From an uncultured Hungatella sp. (GTDB lineage: Bacteria; Bacillota; Clostridia; Lachnospirales; Lachnospiraceae): DNA of 51,808 bases. The stretch lies in assembly GCA_947089145.1 (NCBI GenBank), contig CAMUJH010000030.1:1-51808 (forward strand), in the 5' to 3' direction. The notes below the pieces were generated by a model. The model was not told the DNA's origin and did not search any database. It saw nothing but the letters and a program-made list of their open reading frames with translations. Shown here one piece after another: positions 8,222 to 17,436 of this stretch. Made by a program: the position numbers and the translations under genes. Each line of letters opens with the position of its first letter. The stretch's first letter is position 1.

Positions 8222-8737
8222 TCAGGCAAAAACAATCTTCCCGGTCTTTGCTATTTCCTTGGGAGCCGCCGGCGCCGCATACCCTAAGGCGGCAACGCCG
8301 TAAGCCGCATGGTCATCCGGGATGCCCATGTTCCTAAGAATTCTGCGCACTTCAGGGTCATCACAGGCATCCCGCAGCTGATTGATCCACACTGAGCCGA
8401 TGCCAAATGAGTGGGCAGCCAGGAATATGTTTTCCAGGGCACATGCATTGTCGTCAATGCCAAAGCGCGCATCGCGGAGATTAGAGGTAATAATAATTAC
8501 CTGGGGATCATACATGGTGTAGTTTTCTCTGCCCAGGGCTTTTCCCACGGCGGCGGCAAGTTCCTGGATTCTGGGGCGGCTTGACAGCACGGTAAACTGC
8601 CAGGTCTGCCGGTTCATGGCGCTGGGAGCGTATTGGGCGGCTTTTAGAATCTGATCCAGTTCCTCCCTGGGGATTTCCTTGTTTTCAAAAGCGCGGATGC
8701 TTCGTCTGGTAAGCAGATTTTCCATTACGGCATTCAT
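8222..8737 (-). CDS. Nitroreductase-family flavoprotein
   Basis: A 171-residue member of the FMN-dependent nitroreductase family, which reduces nitro compounds, quinones or similar acceptors with NAD(P)H. NLLTRRSIRAFENKEI is the classic FMN-binding N-terminus. AAQYAPSAMNRQTWQF and the C-terminal GYAAPAAPKE are also family features. The short length without insertions matches the small clostridial group. The frame stays open to 8833, but GGAGGG lies 8 nt before ATG 8737, which I take as the start. The physiological substrate cannot be told from sequence. Confidence 0.9.
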   Translation of the reverse strand: MNAVMENLLTRRSIRAFENKEIPREELDQILKAAQYAPSAMNRQTWQFTVLSSRPRIQELAAAVGKALGRENYTMYDPQVIIITSNLRDARFGIDDNACALENIFLAAHSFGIGSVWINQLRDACDDPEVRRILRNMGIPDDHAAYGVAALGYAAPAAPKEIAKTGKIVFA

Positions 8738-8887
8738 AGTATTACCCTCCTGATAGAATATGTTTTGGCACGGGCCGCTGCGCGCCACCTGCCAAGCGGC
8801 TGGAACGGTTTTGGCTATGGAACTGCGTTTCACAAGCGTTCATTCCTCTGACTACATGATGTGAAAGCCGCTGCTTTTATTGTAACC

Positions 8888-9451
8888 TTATCGGGAAAAA
8901 ATGCAAGAGGAAAGGACGTATAATTTCTGGACCAGTATGGTTGTGGCAATAATGAAAAATATTTCTAAAGCGGTGCTGATGATGCCTGCCACAGCTAAAA
9001 GGACAGCGCTGATAACCGTGATTCCCACCATGGAAATGCGGTAAGGGCGCAGAAAATATCTGGCGGAGGGAGAAAGGGCAGACAGACGCCATAAGACCAG
9101 AAACAGGCAGAGGGCCAGAAAAACGGAGGACAGAAAGGCAAATACTACATGGAGGAATGCCTGGACTGGTACGGAATCGGGAAGATAGGGGGTTGTGACT
9201 GCCAGAAGCAGAAGCAGCAGGGCTGAGGCCAGAAGCCTGTTTTCCCAGATGTGGCGGGGCAGGTATACCAGCAATTTTTTTAGGACTTCATAGTAGTAAA
9301 TTCCCATAATGACCCCCAGAAGGAAAAAGGCAGTGCGCCTGGTGGGACGGCTGCCGATAACTGACAGGTTGGAAGTAAACCAGTTGGTTCCTTTGACAAA
9401 AAGCAGGGTGTAAATAGGGATGACAGCGTAAGCAATGCAGGACAATAGCAT
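8888..9451 (-). CDS. Six-TM membrane protein of unknown function
   Basis: A hydrophobic protein of 187 residues that I do not recognise. I count about six membrane segments: about residues 2-20, 41-58, 73-88, 98-120, 138-158 and 162-180. A conserved-looking polar stretch, TNWFTSNLSVIGSRPTRR, sits after the first segment, the kind of loop seen in DUF998/Frag1-type proteins, though I would not assign a family on that. The start at 9451 has AAGGAGG about 5 nt upstream. It stands alone between the nitroreductase and the patatin-like gene. Confidence 0.7.
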   Translation of the reverse strand: MLLSCIAYAVIPIYTLLFVKGTNWFTSNLSVIGSRPTRRTAFFLLGVIMGIYYYEVLKKLLVYLPRHIWENRLLASALLLLLLAVTTPYLPDSVPVQAFLHVVFAFLSSVFLALCLFLVLWRLSALSPSARYFLRPYRISMVGITVISAVLLAVAGIISTALEIFFIIATTILVQKLYVLSSCIFSR

Positions 9452-9647
9452 AAAATCCTCCTTACATCTGAAATGTTTATGGCAATACAAGAGATAGTAT
9501 TTGCCGGGGCACATGGTTAGATACCGGGGATAATTTGGAGATGTGATGTTAGATCATGGAAGAAAAGGATATAATTTATGTTAAGGTGGCCATTTTAAAA
9601 TTACGCCATAGATAAATAGTAAGAGATTAATAGAAAGAGGAATCAAA

Positions 9648-10436
9648 ATGGAAGGGACTGCTTTAATTTTAGCCGGAGGCGGCGGAAAAGGGGCGTATGA
9701 AATAGGCGTGTGGAAGGCCATGCGGGAACTGGGCGCGGATAAAAAGATCCGGGCAGTGTCAGGAGCTTCGGTGGGAGGCTTAAACGGAGCGCTGATTGTG
9801 CAGGGAGACTATGACAGGGCAGAACACATTTGGCTTACTATGACTGCAGAGAAAATTCTTGATCCGGGAAAAACTTCTTTGCTGGAGGATCTGAAAGCCC
9901 TGGTGGAGAAGGGACCTGTGGAAGATGCGGAATCCATGCTGAAAGAAGGGATATTTTCAAGGGACGGGCTGATTCAGATTATACGGCAGGAACTGAACGT
10001 GAATAAGGTTGCAGGCAGCGGGATACCCTGCTATCTGGCTTGCTTTAACGTAACGGCCAATCAGATGGACTACATTAATGTGACAGGAATGAGACAGAAC
10101 GATATGGAAACCATACTATTGGCAACTTCGGCGCTGCCGGGGATTTTTGGACCGGTCAGATTTGGAAAGAGCCTGTACCTTGACGGCGGGCTTAAGGATA
10201 ATGTTCCGGTGCGCCCGCTGTATCATGCAGGATACAGGGATTTTCTGGTGGTTCATTTAAGCAGCCGCAGCATTGTGGATCAGGAAGAATTTCCCGGGGC
10301 ATCCATGATTCAGATTATTCCGTCCCAGGATCAGGGCGATTTCATGACAGGAACCCTGGACTTTTCGGCGGAGGGAGCAAAAAGGCGGATAGAACAGGGA
10401 TACTGGGATGCAAAATCTGTTTTGAGCCGGTACTAA
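9648..10436 (+). CDS. Patatin-like phospholipase (RssA-type serine hydrolase)
   Basis: A 262-residue patatin-fold lipid acyl hydrolase. The oxyanion loop LAGGGGKGAYEIG starts near residue 8. The nucleophile elbow GASVGG (Ser in GxSxG) is near residue 41. The catalytic dyad Asp is in YLDGGLKDNVPV near residue 185. The domain fills the whole protein and there is no signal peptide, so it should act in the cytosol or on the inner face of the membrane. GAGG precedes the ATG at 9648. Its last 4 bases overlap the end of the convergent LysR gene. A TATAAT at 9570-9575 is a candidate -10 with a poor -35. Confidence 0.9.
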   Translation: MEGTALILAGGGGKGAYEIGVWKAMRELGADKKIRAVSGASVGGLNGALIVQGDYDRAEHIWLTMTAEKILDPGKTSLLEDLKALVEKGPVEDAESMLKEGIFSRDGLIQIIRQELNVNKVAGSGIPCYLACFNVTANQMDYINVTGMRQNDMETILLATSALPGIFGPVRFGKSLYLDGGLKDNVPVRPLYHAGYRDFLVVHLSSRSIVDQEEFPGASMIQIIPSQDQGDFMTGTLDFSAEGAKRRIEQGYWDAKSVLSRY

Positions 10437-11329
10437 TCTTTTCTTCGGCTGGATTCTGCAGCAAGGTAGTCCATAACTGCCTGCATCTGAGGGGTAACCC
10501 ACTTATCACGGTGATAGAGAAGCTGGCGCCAGATGTCAATTTCAAATCCTTCAATGAGAAGATAACAGAGGCGGCCTTTTTCCACAGATTCTTTTGTCAC
10601 ATAATCCGGAAGGTAGGAGACTCCCATACTCTGCTCTGCAAGGCGGCAGATAAGATCAGCATTGCCGGTTTCCAGAACAGGGCAGACGGCAAGGGACATG
10701 GCAGCCAGCCTTTCGTCCATAAGGCGGCGGTAGCTCATGCCCTTTTCCGTCAGGAGGAATGGAAAAGAAACAAGCTGTTTTATGGAAATGGAGGGGCTTT
10801 CTAATCCGGGATAGCCGGGAGCCGCCACAAAGTGGCTTGTCACTTTCTCTTCGCTGGCTATGATGTAGGCGCTGTCATAGATATGGTTGTCCAAGGTGTA
10901 CACCATGTCCGCTTTATTTTGATTCAGAAGGCGGAACATCTCTTCTGTGCTGGCGGAGATGATTTTTAGGGTGATTTGCGGAAAACGGCGGCGGAAGATT
11001 CCAAAGTCATCTTTTAAAAGCCAGCTGCATAAGGAGTCAGCCATGGCAATGCGCACATGGCCGCTGACCTCTTGTTCTCTTTGAAGCTGTTTTTCCATTT
11101 CCTGGGCCAGCCGGCGGATCTTATGGGCGTAGGCCAAGACCTGCCGTCCCTTGTCAGTAAGGGATATGGTGTGGTTGATCCGCTCAAAAAGCTGGGTGCC
11201 CAGGCTTTTTTCAAGCTGCTTTATCTGAAATGACACGGTGGATTGGGAATACCCCAGATTTTCTGCTGCTTTCGTAAAACTGTTCAGTTCTGCCACTTGG
11301 ATAAAAGTTTCCAGATTTTTAATGTCCAT
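10433..11329 (-). CDS. LysR-family transcriptional regulator
   Basis: A 298-residue LysR-type regulator. The winged HTH is at the N-terminus (FIQVAELNSFTKAAENLGYS followed by QSTVSFQIKQLEKSLGTQLF), with a linker helix to about residue 90 and then a periplasmic-binding-like effector domain. It is divergent from the sodium symporter gene at 11499, and an inverted repeat sits between them, so it probably controls that transporter and itself. The effector is unknown; an amino acid would fit the neighbour. Confidence 0.92.
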   Translation of the reverse strand: MDIKNLETFIQVAELNSFTKAAENLGYSQSTVSFQIKQLEKSLGTQLFERINHTISLTDKGRQVLAYAHKIRRLAQEMEKQLQREQEVSGHVRIAMADSLCSWLLKDDFGIFRRRFPQITLKIISASTEEMFRLLNQNKADMVYTLDNHIYDSAYIIASEEKVTSHFVAAPGYPGLESPSISIKQLVSFPFLLTEKGMSYRRLMDERLAAMSLAVCPVLETGNADLICRLAEQSMGVSYLPDYVTKESVEKGRLCYLLIEGFEIDIWRQLLYHRDKWVTPQMQAVMDYLAAESSRRKD

Positions 11330-11354
11330 GGTGTCTCCTGATTGAAATAGTCGA

Positions 11355-11406
11355 TTGTAAGTATTAATATTATAAATTTTACAAATAATTATTTCTAGTA
11401 TATAGT
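11355..11406 (+). promoter_or_regulatory. NSS symporter promoter with LysR-type inverted repeat
   Basis: TTTACA (11378-11383) and TATAGT (11401-11406) are spaced by 17 bases and would drive the symporter gene. TTGTAA (11355-11360) and TTACAA (11379-11384) form a perfect inverted repeat that overlaps the -35, in an AT-rich stretch between the divergent LysR and symporter genes. The site is plausible for LysR binding, but this is inference. Confidence 0.55.
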
Positions 11407-11498
11407 AGAGGGAAACGGATTACAAGCAGATAAAGGCTATTTGTGAAAAAGGACATAGAAATCAATATGTGAGGAAGCGATTGGGAGAAGGAATCATT

Positions 11499-12854
11499 AT
11501 GGCACAGAAGCAGAAAAGAGACGGAAAACTATCAGGAAAAGTCCACCAGAACGGAGGGTTTCAGAATTCGCTGGGATTCGTGCTGGCATGCGTGGGCTCC
11601 GCGGTGGGCATGGGAAATATCTGGCTGTTCCCCTACAGGCTGGGGCAGTACGGCGGGGCGGCATTTTTAATCCCGTATCTGCTGTTTATCGCCCTTTTTG
11701 GGCTGACAGGTCTTTCGGCGGAGTTTGCCATCGGACGGCGGGCGGGCACCGGGACACTGGGCTCCTATGAGTATTGCTGGAGGGCCCGGAAGCAGGGAAA
11801 AACAGGGTATCTGCTGGGATGGATTCCGCTTATGGGTTCCCTTGGCATTGCTATCGGGTATTCAGTGATTCTGGGCTGGGTGCTGCGGACCTTGGGAGCC
11901 AGCCTGACCGGGGAACTGTTTACTGCTGATGCCGGCAGCTTTTTTGGCGAGATGTCCTCGGCATTCGGCAACATACCCTGCCATGTGCTGGTGGTGGCGG
12001 CGGCCTGCGGGCTTTTGATGGTGGGGGCTACCAAGGGAATTGAAAAAATCAATAAAGTGCTGATGCCGGCATTTTTTGCTTTGTTTGTGGTACTGGCTGT
12101 CCGGGTGTTTTTTCTGGACGGGGCGGCGCAGGGATACCGATTTCTGTTTATTCCGAAATGGGAGTACCTGTTAAAGGCGGATACATGGGTTATGGCCATG
12201 GGCCAGGCGTTTTTTTCTTTATCCATTACCGGTTCCGGCATGATCGTTTACGGCTCTTATTTGGGACGGGATGAAGATATTGTAGGCGCATCGGTGAACA
12301 CGGCGGTGTTTGATACCATTGCAGCAATGCTGGCAGGCCTGGCTATTATGCCTGCGGTGTTTGCCTTTGGCATCGAACCGGCCAGCGGCCCGCCGCTTAT
12401 GTTTATTACGCTGCCCCAGGTTTTCGCTCAGATGCCTCTGGGGCAGGTGTTTGCAGTATTTTTCTTCATATCCGTGGCCTTTGCAGGCATTACCAGCCTG
12501 ATCAACATGTTTGAGGCAGTATGCGAATCGTGGCAGACCCGGTTTGGAATGTCCCATCAGGTTATGGCAGCAGTGTGCGGGGCGGCAGCTTTGGCGGTAG
12601 GCATCTTCATTGAAGACGGAGACAAAGTGGGAGCCTGGATGGATTTCATTACCATTTTGGTGGTGCCTTTCGGCGCCCTTTTGGGAGCATTCTCCATTTA
12701 CTATGTTCTTGGATGGAAGGATATCAGGGAAGAGCTTTCCCAGGGGAGAAAGAAGCCGGTGGGAGAATGGCTTGGAATCCTGGGGAAATACGTGTATGTG
12801 CCTTTGGCGGTATTCGTGTTCATACTGGGAATCATCTACGGCGGAATCGGATGA
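11499..12854 (+). CDS. Sodium-dependent transporter, NSS/SNF family
   Basis: A 451-residue neurotransmitter:sodium symporter family protein with the LeuT fold, importing an amino acid or related solute with Na+. The TM1 signature GSAVGMGNIWLFPYRLGQYG gives the unwound helix and Na sites. TM2 (AAFLIPYLLFIALFGLTGL) and about nine further membrane segments follow, in the 11-12 TM range of bacterial members. The frame opens at GTG 11469, but GGAGAAGG fits ATG 11499. It is divergent from a LysR gene and closed by a terminator at 12906. The substrate is not readable from sequence; tryptophan, tyrosine and methionine are known substrates of bacterial relatives. Confidence 0.92.
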   Translation: MAQKQKRDGKLSGKVHQNGGFQNSLGFVLACVGSAVGMGNIWLFPYRLGQYGGAAFLIPYLLFIALFGLTGLSAEFAIGRRAGTGTLGSYEYCWRARKQGKTGYLLGWIPLMGSLGIAIGYSVILGWVLRTLGASLTGELFTADAGSFFGEMSSAFGNIPCHVLVVAAACGLLMVGATKGIEKINKVLMPAFFALFVVLAVRVFFLDGAAQGYRFLFIPKWEYLLKADTWVMAMGQAFFSLSITGSGMIVYGSYLGRDEDIVGASVNTAVFDTIAAMLAGLAIMPAVFAFGIEPASGPPLMFITLPQVFAQMPLGQVFAVFFFISVAFAGITSLINMFEAVCESWQTRFGMSHQVMAAVCGAAALAVGIFIEDGDKVGAWMDFITILVVPFGALLGAFSIYYVLGWKDIREELSQGRKKPVGEWLGILGKYVYVPLAVFVFILGIIYGGIG

Positions 12855-12905
12855 AAAAGGCCATGGCAGGCATTTAAAAGGAATAAAGGGGAAATTTGGA
12901 AGAAG

Positions 12906-12953
12906 CAGGCTGTCGGACGGCGATCAAAAGATTGCTGTCGGAAGCCTGTTTTT
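12906..12953 (+). terminator. Intrinsic terminator of the NSS gene
   Basis: CAGGCTGTCGGACGGCGATC pairs, with a bulge and wobbles, with GATTGCTGTCGGAAGCCTG around an AAAA loop. TTTTT follows directly. Confidence 0.8.
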
Positions 12954-12993
12954 CGCTGTATGAGAAACATGCGAAAATATTCAAGTTATCCCT

Positions 12994-13021
12994 TTGATAA
13001 TCCTCGCATTTGTGGTATATT
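12994..13021 (+). promoter_or_regulatory. Promoter of the lgt-like / hybrid kinase unit
   Basis: TTGATA (12994-12999) and TATATT (13016-13021) are separated by 16 bases, about 35 bases upstream of the lgt-like start codon. Confidence 0.55.
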
Positions 13022-13055
13022 TATTGGGAATATAGCAGGAATTCGGGGTGAATGG

Positions 13056-13820
13056 ATGAAAAATGATTTATTTTCTATAGGCGGACTGACAATTCACGGA
13101 TATGGATTGATGATTGGCATTGGTTTTCTGGCGGCATATTTGCTGTCAGACTACAGGGCGAAGCAAAAAGGACTGAATCCGGATCATGTATTCGGGATTG
13201 CAGTGTGGGGGATTGGAACAGGGCTGGTCAGCGCTAAACTTCTGTACTATATTACCGTAATGGATGATATTGTGAGAAATCCCCGGATTCTTTTGGACAT
13301 TGCCAATGGGTTTGTGGTCTATGGGGGAATTATCGGAGGCATTGCCGGAGGATATGTGTACTGCCAAAGGCATAAGCTTAATTTTCTGAGATATGCAGAT
13401 CTGATTATGCCGGCAGTGGCTTTGGCGCAGGGATTCGGACGGATTGGATGTTTTCTGGCAGGGTGCTGCTACGGCATGGAGACAGAAGGCGCTTTTTCTG
13501 TTGTTTTCCGGGACTCTGCCTACGCCCCCAATGGCGTAAAGCTGCTGCCTACGCAGCTGATGTCCAGCGGGCTGAACTTTCTGCATTTTGCTGTGCTGAT
13601 GTGGCTGTCCGGGAAATGGAAAAGAGACGGGCAGACGGCAGCCATGTATTTGATTTTTTACAGCGTAGGGCGGTTTGTCATGGAATTTTTCAGGGGGGAT
13701 TTAATCCGGGGATCAGTAGGAAGCCTTACGACTTCCCAGTTTATTTCGCTGTTTGCAGCGGCGGCCGGCGCAGTCATGCTGCTGGTCAGCAAAAATAAGC
13801 CAAAATCTGCTGATAATTGA
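13056..13820 (+). CDS. Prolipoprotein diacylglyceryl transferase (Lgt) family protein, variant
   Basis: An integral membrane protein of 254 residues in the Lgt family, whose canonical members move diacylglycerol from phosphatidylglycerol to the lipobox Cys of prolipoproteins. [18 protein letters not shown] (TM1), [14 protein letters not shown] and [16 protein letters not shown] align with the Lgt blocks, followed by [11 protein letters not shown] and a C-terminal [11 protein letters not shown] carrying the Arg. Two residues important in E. coli Lgt look altered: the His of the FHGG block is Tyr here, and the Asn after GRIG is Cys. That marks it as a paralogue-type Lgt of uncertain activity. 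I prefer ATG 13056 over the upstream frame opening at 12960. Only 13 bases separate it from the hybrid kinase, so they are probably cotranscribed. Confidence 0.82.
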   Translation: MKNDLFSIGGLTIHGYGLMIGIGFLAAYLLSDYRAKQKGLNPDHVFGIAVWGIGTGLVSAKLLYYITVMDDIVRNPRILLDIANGFVVYGGIIGGIAGGYVYCQRHKLNFLRYADLIMPAVALAQGFGRIGCFLAGCCYGMETEGAFSVVFRDSAYAPNGVKLLPTQLMSSGLNFLHFAVLMWLSGKWKRDGQTAAMYLIFYSVGRFVMEFFRGDLIRGSVGSLTTSQFISLFAAAAGAVMLLVSKNKPKSADN

Positions 13821-13833
13821 GGAGGAAGCAGGA

Positions 13834-16356
13834 GTGAAGGATACGAAAAAGTTTCTGTTTGCAAGTGGGCTGGGGCTGGCAGGGCTTTGCATCGGGTGTT
13901 TTATATGGCTTGGGCTTTTTATGGGGAAAAGGAGCCAGGAAGCCATTGGTGAGGTCGGCATGATCTACATGGCCCAGGTAAGCAAGCAGCTGCAGGAGAA
14001 GTTTGATGCAATTATTGATTTGCGGATGTCCCAGATTGAAGGGATCATTAAGCGCACTCCGCCAGAAACCGTGGTTTACGGGGAAGAGATGGTAAAGGAA
14101 CTGGCTTTAAGCGGAAGCATCCGGGAGTTTGAATATCTGGGGCTGTACACGCCGGAGGGAGAGTGCGAGATTGTGTACGGCAAACCGGTTGCGGTGACTG
14201 ATGTAAGAAGGCTGAAGTCAAAAAAGACCAGAGAAGTTTTCAGCGGGCTGGATGAAAACGGGGAGAAGATGCTTCTTCTGGGAGTTGGCGCAGCGTATCC
14301 CATGAAAGACGGGAAGACCAGTTCCATGCTGGTAGCAGGGATCTCCATGGATTATCTGAATAACACCCTTGTACTGAATGAAGAGGATTCCCTGGTGTAT
14401 TGCCATATTATACGAAGGGACGGCTCTTTTGTCATCCAGAGCAGACAGGAGCTGCGTCAAAGCCCCTTTTCGCATATTAAGGAGGTCTTTGCGGAATTTG
14501 ACGGAAAGACAGCGGAAGAATATGCAGGGGAACTGGATGACGCCATGGAGGCTGTGAGGGATTATACGACCATGGCCATGGTAGACGGGGTTTATCAGCA
14601 TTTTTACTGCTCCCACCTGCCGGATTCCGAATGGTATCTGGCGGTGATCATGCCTTACGGCATCCTGGATGATGCCATCAGCCGCTTGGGGGATGTGCGG
14701 CAATATACCATACTTGGCGTGTGTGCCGTGATCCTTGTGGCAGGGATTATTATTTTTGTGCTGTATTACCGGTTGTCTCAGGATCAGATGCTGATTCTCA
14801 ACAGGGCGGAGCAGGCCAACAGAGCAAAAAGCGAGTTTTTATCTAATATGAGCCACGATATCAGGACGCCTATGAACGGAATCGTGGGAATGACAGCCAT
14901 TGCCATGGCCAATATTAACGATACGGGAAAGGTGAAGGACTGTCTGACGAAGATTACCTTGTCCAGCAAACATCTGCTTGGGCTGATCAATGATGTGCTG
15001 GATATGTCTAAAATTGAAAGCGGGAAGCTGTCTTTAAACCAGCACCAGGTATCCCTCCGGGAAACCATGGACAGCATTGTCAACATTGTACAGCCTCAAA
15101 TTGAGGCCAGAAGCCAGCATTTTGATATTTTTATCCAAAATGTGGCGACGGAGGAGGTGTATTGTGACAGCGTGCGCCTGAACCAGGTGCTGATCAATCT
15201 GCTGTCAAACGCAATAAAATTCACGCCGGAAGAGGGAACTATCAATGTGTTTCTGAGCCAGGAGCCGTCGCCAAAGGGGCAGAATTGGGTGCGGTGCCAT
15301 TTTAAAGTGAAAGACAACGGAATCGGAATGACACAGGAATTTCAGAAGACCATATTTGAAACCTTTACCCGGGAGAAAAATATTCAGGTGGACAAGACCG
15401 AGGGAAGCGGCCTTGGCATGGCAATTACCAAATACATAGTGGAAGCGATGAAGGGAACCATTGAACTGGACAGTGAACCAGGGAAGGGGAGCCAGTTCCA
15501 CATTACTATAGACTTTGAAAAGGCGGCTATTCCGGAGGAGGATATGGTTCTTCCAAACTGGAAGATGCTGGTGGTGGACAACAACGCAGACTTATGTCAG
15601 AGTGCTGTCTATGAGCTGAAGCAGATTGGCATTGATGCCGAGTGGGCCTTAAACGGAAAGGCGGCGGTGGAGATGGCCCAAAAGCGCCATGAGGAACATG
15701 ACGGTTATCAGGTGATTCTGCTTGACTGGAAGATGCCTGGCATGGACGGCCTGGAAACTACCCGGGAGATCCGCAGGAGGGTGGGGGATGAGGTTCCCAT
15801 TTTCCTCATATCAGCCTATGATTGGAGCGACATTGAAACGGCGGCCAAGGGAGCCGGGGTTCAGGGCTTTATTTCAAAGCCTCTGTTTAAATCTAATTTG
15901 TATTTAAGCCTCAGCAGGTTTATGCTGAATCAGCAGGGCGAGGAGGATGAAAAACCGAAAGAGGCTATGGATCTTTCAGGAAAGCGCATTCTTCTGGCAG
16001 AGGATAATGATTTGAACTGGGAGATTGCCGAGGAGCTGCTTTCTGAAACCGGGGTTGAGATGGAGCGGGCTGAAAACGGAAAAATCTGCGTGGACATGTT
16101 CCAGAATTCAGAGATAGGGTATTATGACGGCATTCTTATGGATATCAGGATGCCTGTTATGAACGGATATGAGGCGGCAAGGGCCATCCGCAGCCTGAAA
16201 AGGGAGGATGCAGGGCTGCCGATTATCGCTATGACGGCAGATGCATTTTCTGATGATATTCAGCGGTGCCTGGACAGCGGCATGGATGAACATGTGCCGA
16301 AGCCTATTGATGTAAAGCTGATTTTTGAAATGCTGCGAAAGTATTTGTATAAGTAG
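13834..16356 (+). CDS. Membrane-bound hybrid sensor histidine kinase with two receiver domains
   Basis: An 840-residue hybrid kinase. TM1 is at about residues 5-27; an extracytoplasmic sensor region (Cache-like, inferred) runs to about 290; TM2 is about 295-318. The HisKA box is [16 protein letters not shown] with the phospho-His near residue 350. The ATPase domain shows [21 protein letters not shown] and [10 protein letters not shown]. Receiver 1 (about 580-695) starts [10 protein letters not shown], so its acidic pocket is weaker, but it has the phospho-Asp in ILLDWKMPG and Lys in ISKPLF. Receiver 2 (about 715-838) is canonical: [25 protein letters not shown]. There is no Hpt domain and no output domain, so a separate partner is needed. 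The start is GTG 13834 with AGGAGG 8 nt upstream. Confidence 0.9.
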   Translation: MKDTKKFLFASGLGLAGLCIGCFIWLGLFMGKRSQEAIGEVGMIYMAQVSKQLQEKFDAIIDLRMSQIEGIIKRTPPETVVYGEEMVKELALSGSIREFEYLGLYTPEGECEIVYGKPVAVTDVRRLKSKKTREVFSGLDENGEKMLLLGVGAAYPMKDGKTSSMLVAGISMDYLNNTLVLNEEDSLVYCHIIRRDGSFVIQSRQELRQSPFSHIKEVFAEFDGKTAEEYAGELDDAMEAVRDYTTMAMVDGVYQHFYCSHLPDSEWYLAVIMPYGILDDAISRLGDVRQYTILGVCAVILVAGIIIFVLYYRLSQDQMLILNRAEQANRAKSEFLSNMSHDIRTPMNGIVGMTAIAMANINDTGKVKDCLTKITLSSKHLLGLINDVLDMSKIESGKLSLNQHQVSLRETMDSIVNIVQPQIEARSQHFDIFIQNVATEEVYCDSVRLNQVLINLLSNAIKFTPEEGTINVFLSQEPSPKGQNWVRCHFKVKDNGIGMTQEFQKTIFETFTREKNIQVDKTEGSGLGMAITKYIVEAMKGTIELDSEPGKGSQFHITIDFEKAAIPEEDMVLPNWKMLVVDNNADLCQSAVYELKQIGIDAEWALNGKAAVEMAQKRHEEHDGYQVILLDWKMPGMDGLETTREIRRRVGDEVPIFLISAYDWSDIETAAKGAGVQGFISKPLFKSNLYLSLSRFMLNQQGEEDEKPKEAMDLSGKRILLAEDNDLNWEIAEELLSETGVEMERAENGKICVDMFQNSEIGYYDGILMDIRMPVMNGYEAARAIRSLKREDAGLPIIAMTADAFSDDIQRCLDSGMDEHVPKPIDVKLIFEMLRKYLYK

Positions 16357-16425
16357 CTTTGTGCAGATGCCGTTTACCGGATGCCGGCGGGAGGGATTTG
16401 TTACTGCCTTAAGATGCACTCAATC

Positions 16426-16455
16426 TTGACATTGCCGCTGGTAGTCTGGTATAAT
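16426..16455 (+). promoter_or_regulatory. Strong sigma-A promoter of the lar operon
   Basis: Perfect TTGACA (16426-16431) and perfect TATAAT (16450-16455) are spaced by 18 bases. Transcription would begin near 16462, about 207 bases before the larB start codon. Confidence 0.85.
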
Positions 16456-16543
16456 CGTGGACAGAAAAGGCCGGCATAAAGCAGGCGCAGACGGCAGAAG
16501 CCGCAGGGACATAACGCTTTGGAGGCGGAATAGAAAGACAAAG

Positions 16544-16599
16544 AAAAGCTATGAAGGCACTGAGCCGCAGGAAGGGGCTGGGTACTTTCATGGCTTTTT
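16544..16599 (+). terminator. Intrinsic terminator inside the lar leader (putative attenuator)
   Basis: AAAAGCTATGAA (16544-16555) pairs with TTCATGGCTTTT (16587-16598) over 12 bp with one G-U pair, and two more pairs extend it inward. A short AGCC/GGCT helix sits in the loop. The 3' arm runs into five T residues. It lies downstream of the promoter and 70 bases before larB, so it should stop transcription of the operon unless it is disrupted. Confidence 0.75.
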
Positions 16600-16668
16600 A
16601 TGTGGACAGCAGATGGAGATAAATAGGGCAGACTGTTAAGGCGGAAACCGGAAGGAGGGGCGCTGGGG

Positions 16669-17436
16669 ATGGACAACATAAGAGAGATCTTAGAGAAGGT
16701 GAAGACGGGAACCATGTCAGTGGAGGAAGCAGGACAGCTTCTTAGCCTGGGAGAGTATGAGGAGATGGGATATGCGAAACTGGATACCAGCCGGAAAGAG
16801 AGGACCGGTTTTGCGGAGGTGGTGTTTTGCAGCGGAAAAGCGGATGATCATCTGAAGGCTATTTATGAGCGGCTTTATGAAAAAGAGGGGGAGGTATTTG
16901 GAACCAGGGCGTCACGGCAGCAGTATGAGCTGATCAAAGGCAGGTTTCCCCAGGCCAGCTACGATCCCATATCGCGTATATTGAAGATACAGGGAAAGGA
17001 AAAACGGCTTACAGGAAATGTGGCCGTGTGCACGGCAGGGACAGCGGATATTCCCGTGGCGGAGGAAGCCGCCCAGACCGCAGAGTTTTTCGGAACCTAC
17101 GTGGAGCGGATTTATGATGTAGGGGTCAGCGGGATTCACAGGCTGCTTAACCGGATGGAGGTAATCCAAAAGGCTAACTGTGTTATAGCGGTGGCAGGAA
17201 TGGAGGGGGCTCTGGCAAGCGTCATTGGCGGCATGGTAAGCAGGCCGGTTGTGGCCGTACCCACCTCTGTGGGATATGGGGCTAATTTTCATGGGCTTTC
17301 GGCACTGCTCACTATGATTAATTCCTGTGCCAATGGAATTGCGGTTGTTAATATTGACAATGGGTACGGTGCCGGGTATCTGGCTGCCCAGATGAACCGG
17401 CTGGCAGCAGGAGGCGGAAATGGAAGAGAATTTTAA
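16669..17436 (+). CDS. larB: Nickel-pincer cofactor biosynthesis protein LarB
   Basis: LarB carboxylates and hydrolyses nicotinic acid adenine dinucleotide to the dicarboxylated pyridinium mononucleotide, the first step of the nickel-pincer nucleotide pathway. The protein has 255 residues. The N-terminus (about 1-120) has the LarB-specific helical start (ILEKVKTGTMSVEEA). The C-terminal half resembles the PurE/AIR-carboxylase fold, with VCTAGTADIPVAEEA, YDVGVSGIHR, AVAGMEGALASVIGG and VPTSVGYG. GGAGGGG lies about 8 nt before ATG 16669. It is the first gene of larBEC, behind a long leader with a terminator, and overlaps larE by 17 bases. Confidence 0.95.
   Translation: MDNIREILEKVKTGTMSVEEAGQLLSLGEYEEMGYAKLDTSRKERTGFAEVVFCSGKADDHLKAIYERLYEKEGEVFGTRASRQQYELIKGRFPQASYDPISRILKIQGKEKRLTGNVAVCTAGTADIPVAEEAAQTAEFFGTYVERIYDVGVSGIHRLLNRMEVIQKANCVIAVAGMEGALASVIGGMVSRPVVAVPTSVGYGANFHGLSALLTMINSCANGIAVVNIDNGYGAGYLAAQMNRLAAGGGNGREF

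Larger units (their letters stand above)
16357..16668 (+). other. 312-bp intergenic region: lar promoter and structured leader
   Basis: The first 69 bases after the hybrid kinase stop hold no clear terminator. A strong promoter (16426-16455) then gives a leader of about 207 bases before larB. The leader contains a small hairpin, CGGC-AGAA-GCCG (16492-16503), enclosed by AAAGC/GCTTT (478-482 with 516-520 of the 16,000s), and an intrinsic terminator at 16544-16599. A 60-codon frame starting at GTG 16457 runs through it, but it begins at the transcription start and I do not call it a gene. Confidence 0.7.

Noticed and set aside
6213-8235. Several long antisense frames over htpG
   Set aside because: They are Ser- or Leu-rich shadows of a strongly conserved gene and lack ribosome sites.
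16462-16540. NiCo riboswitch upstream of larB
   Set aside because: AGCAGGC and GGGACA are suggestive, but I cannot fold the four-helix junction or find the GCAGCC segment. I report an attenuator without a family name.
16457-16639. 60-codon leader ORF before larB
   Set aside because: It starts with GTG at the presumed transcription start, leaving no room for a ribosome site, and has no recognisable residues.
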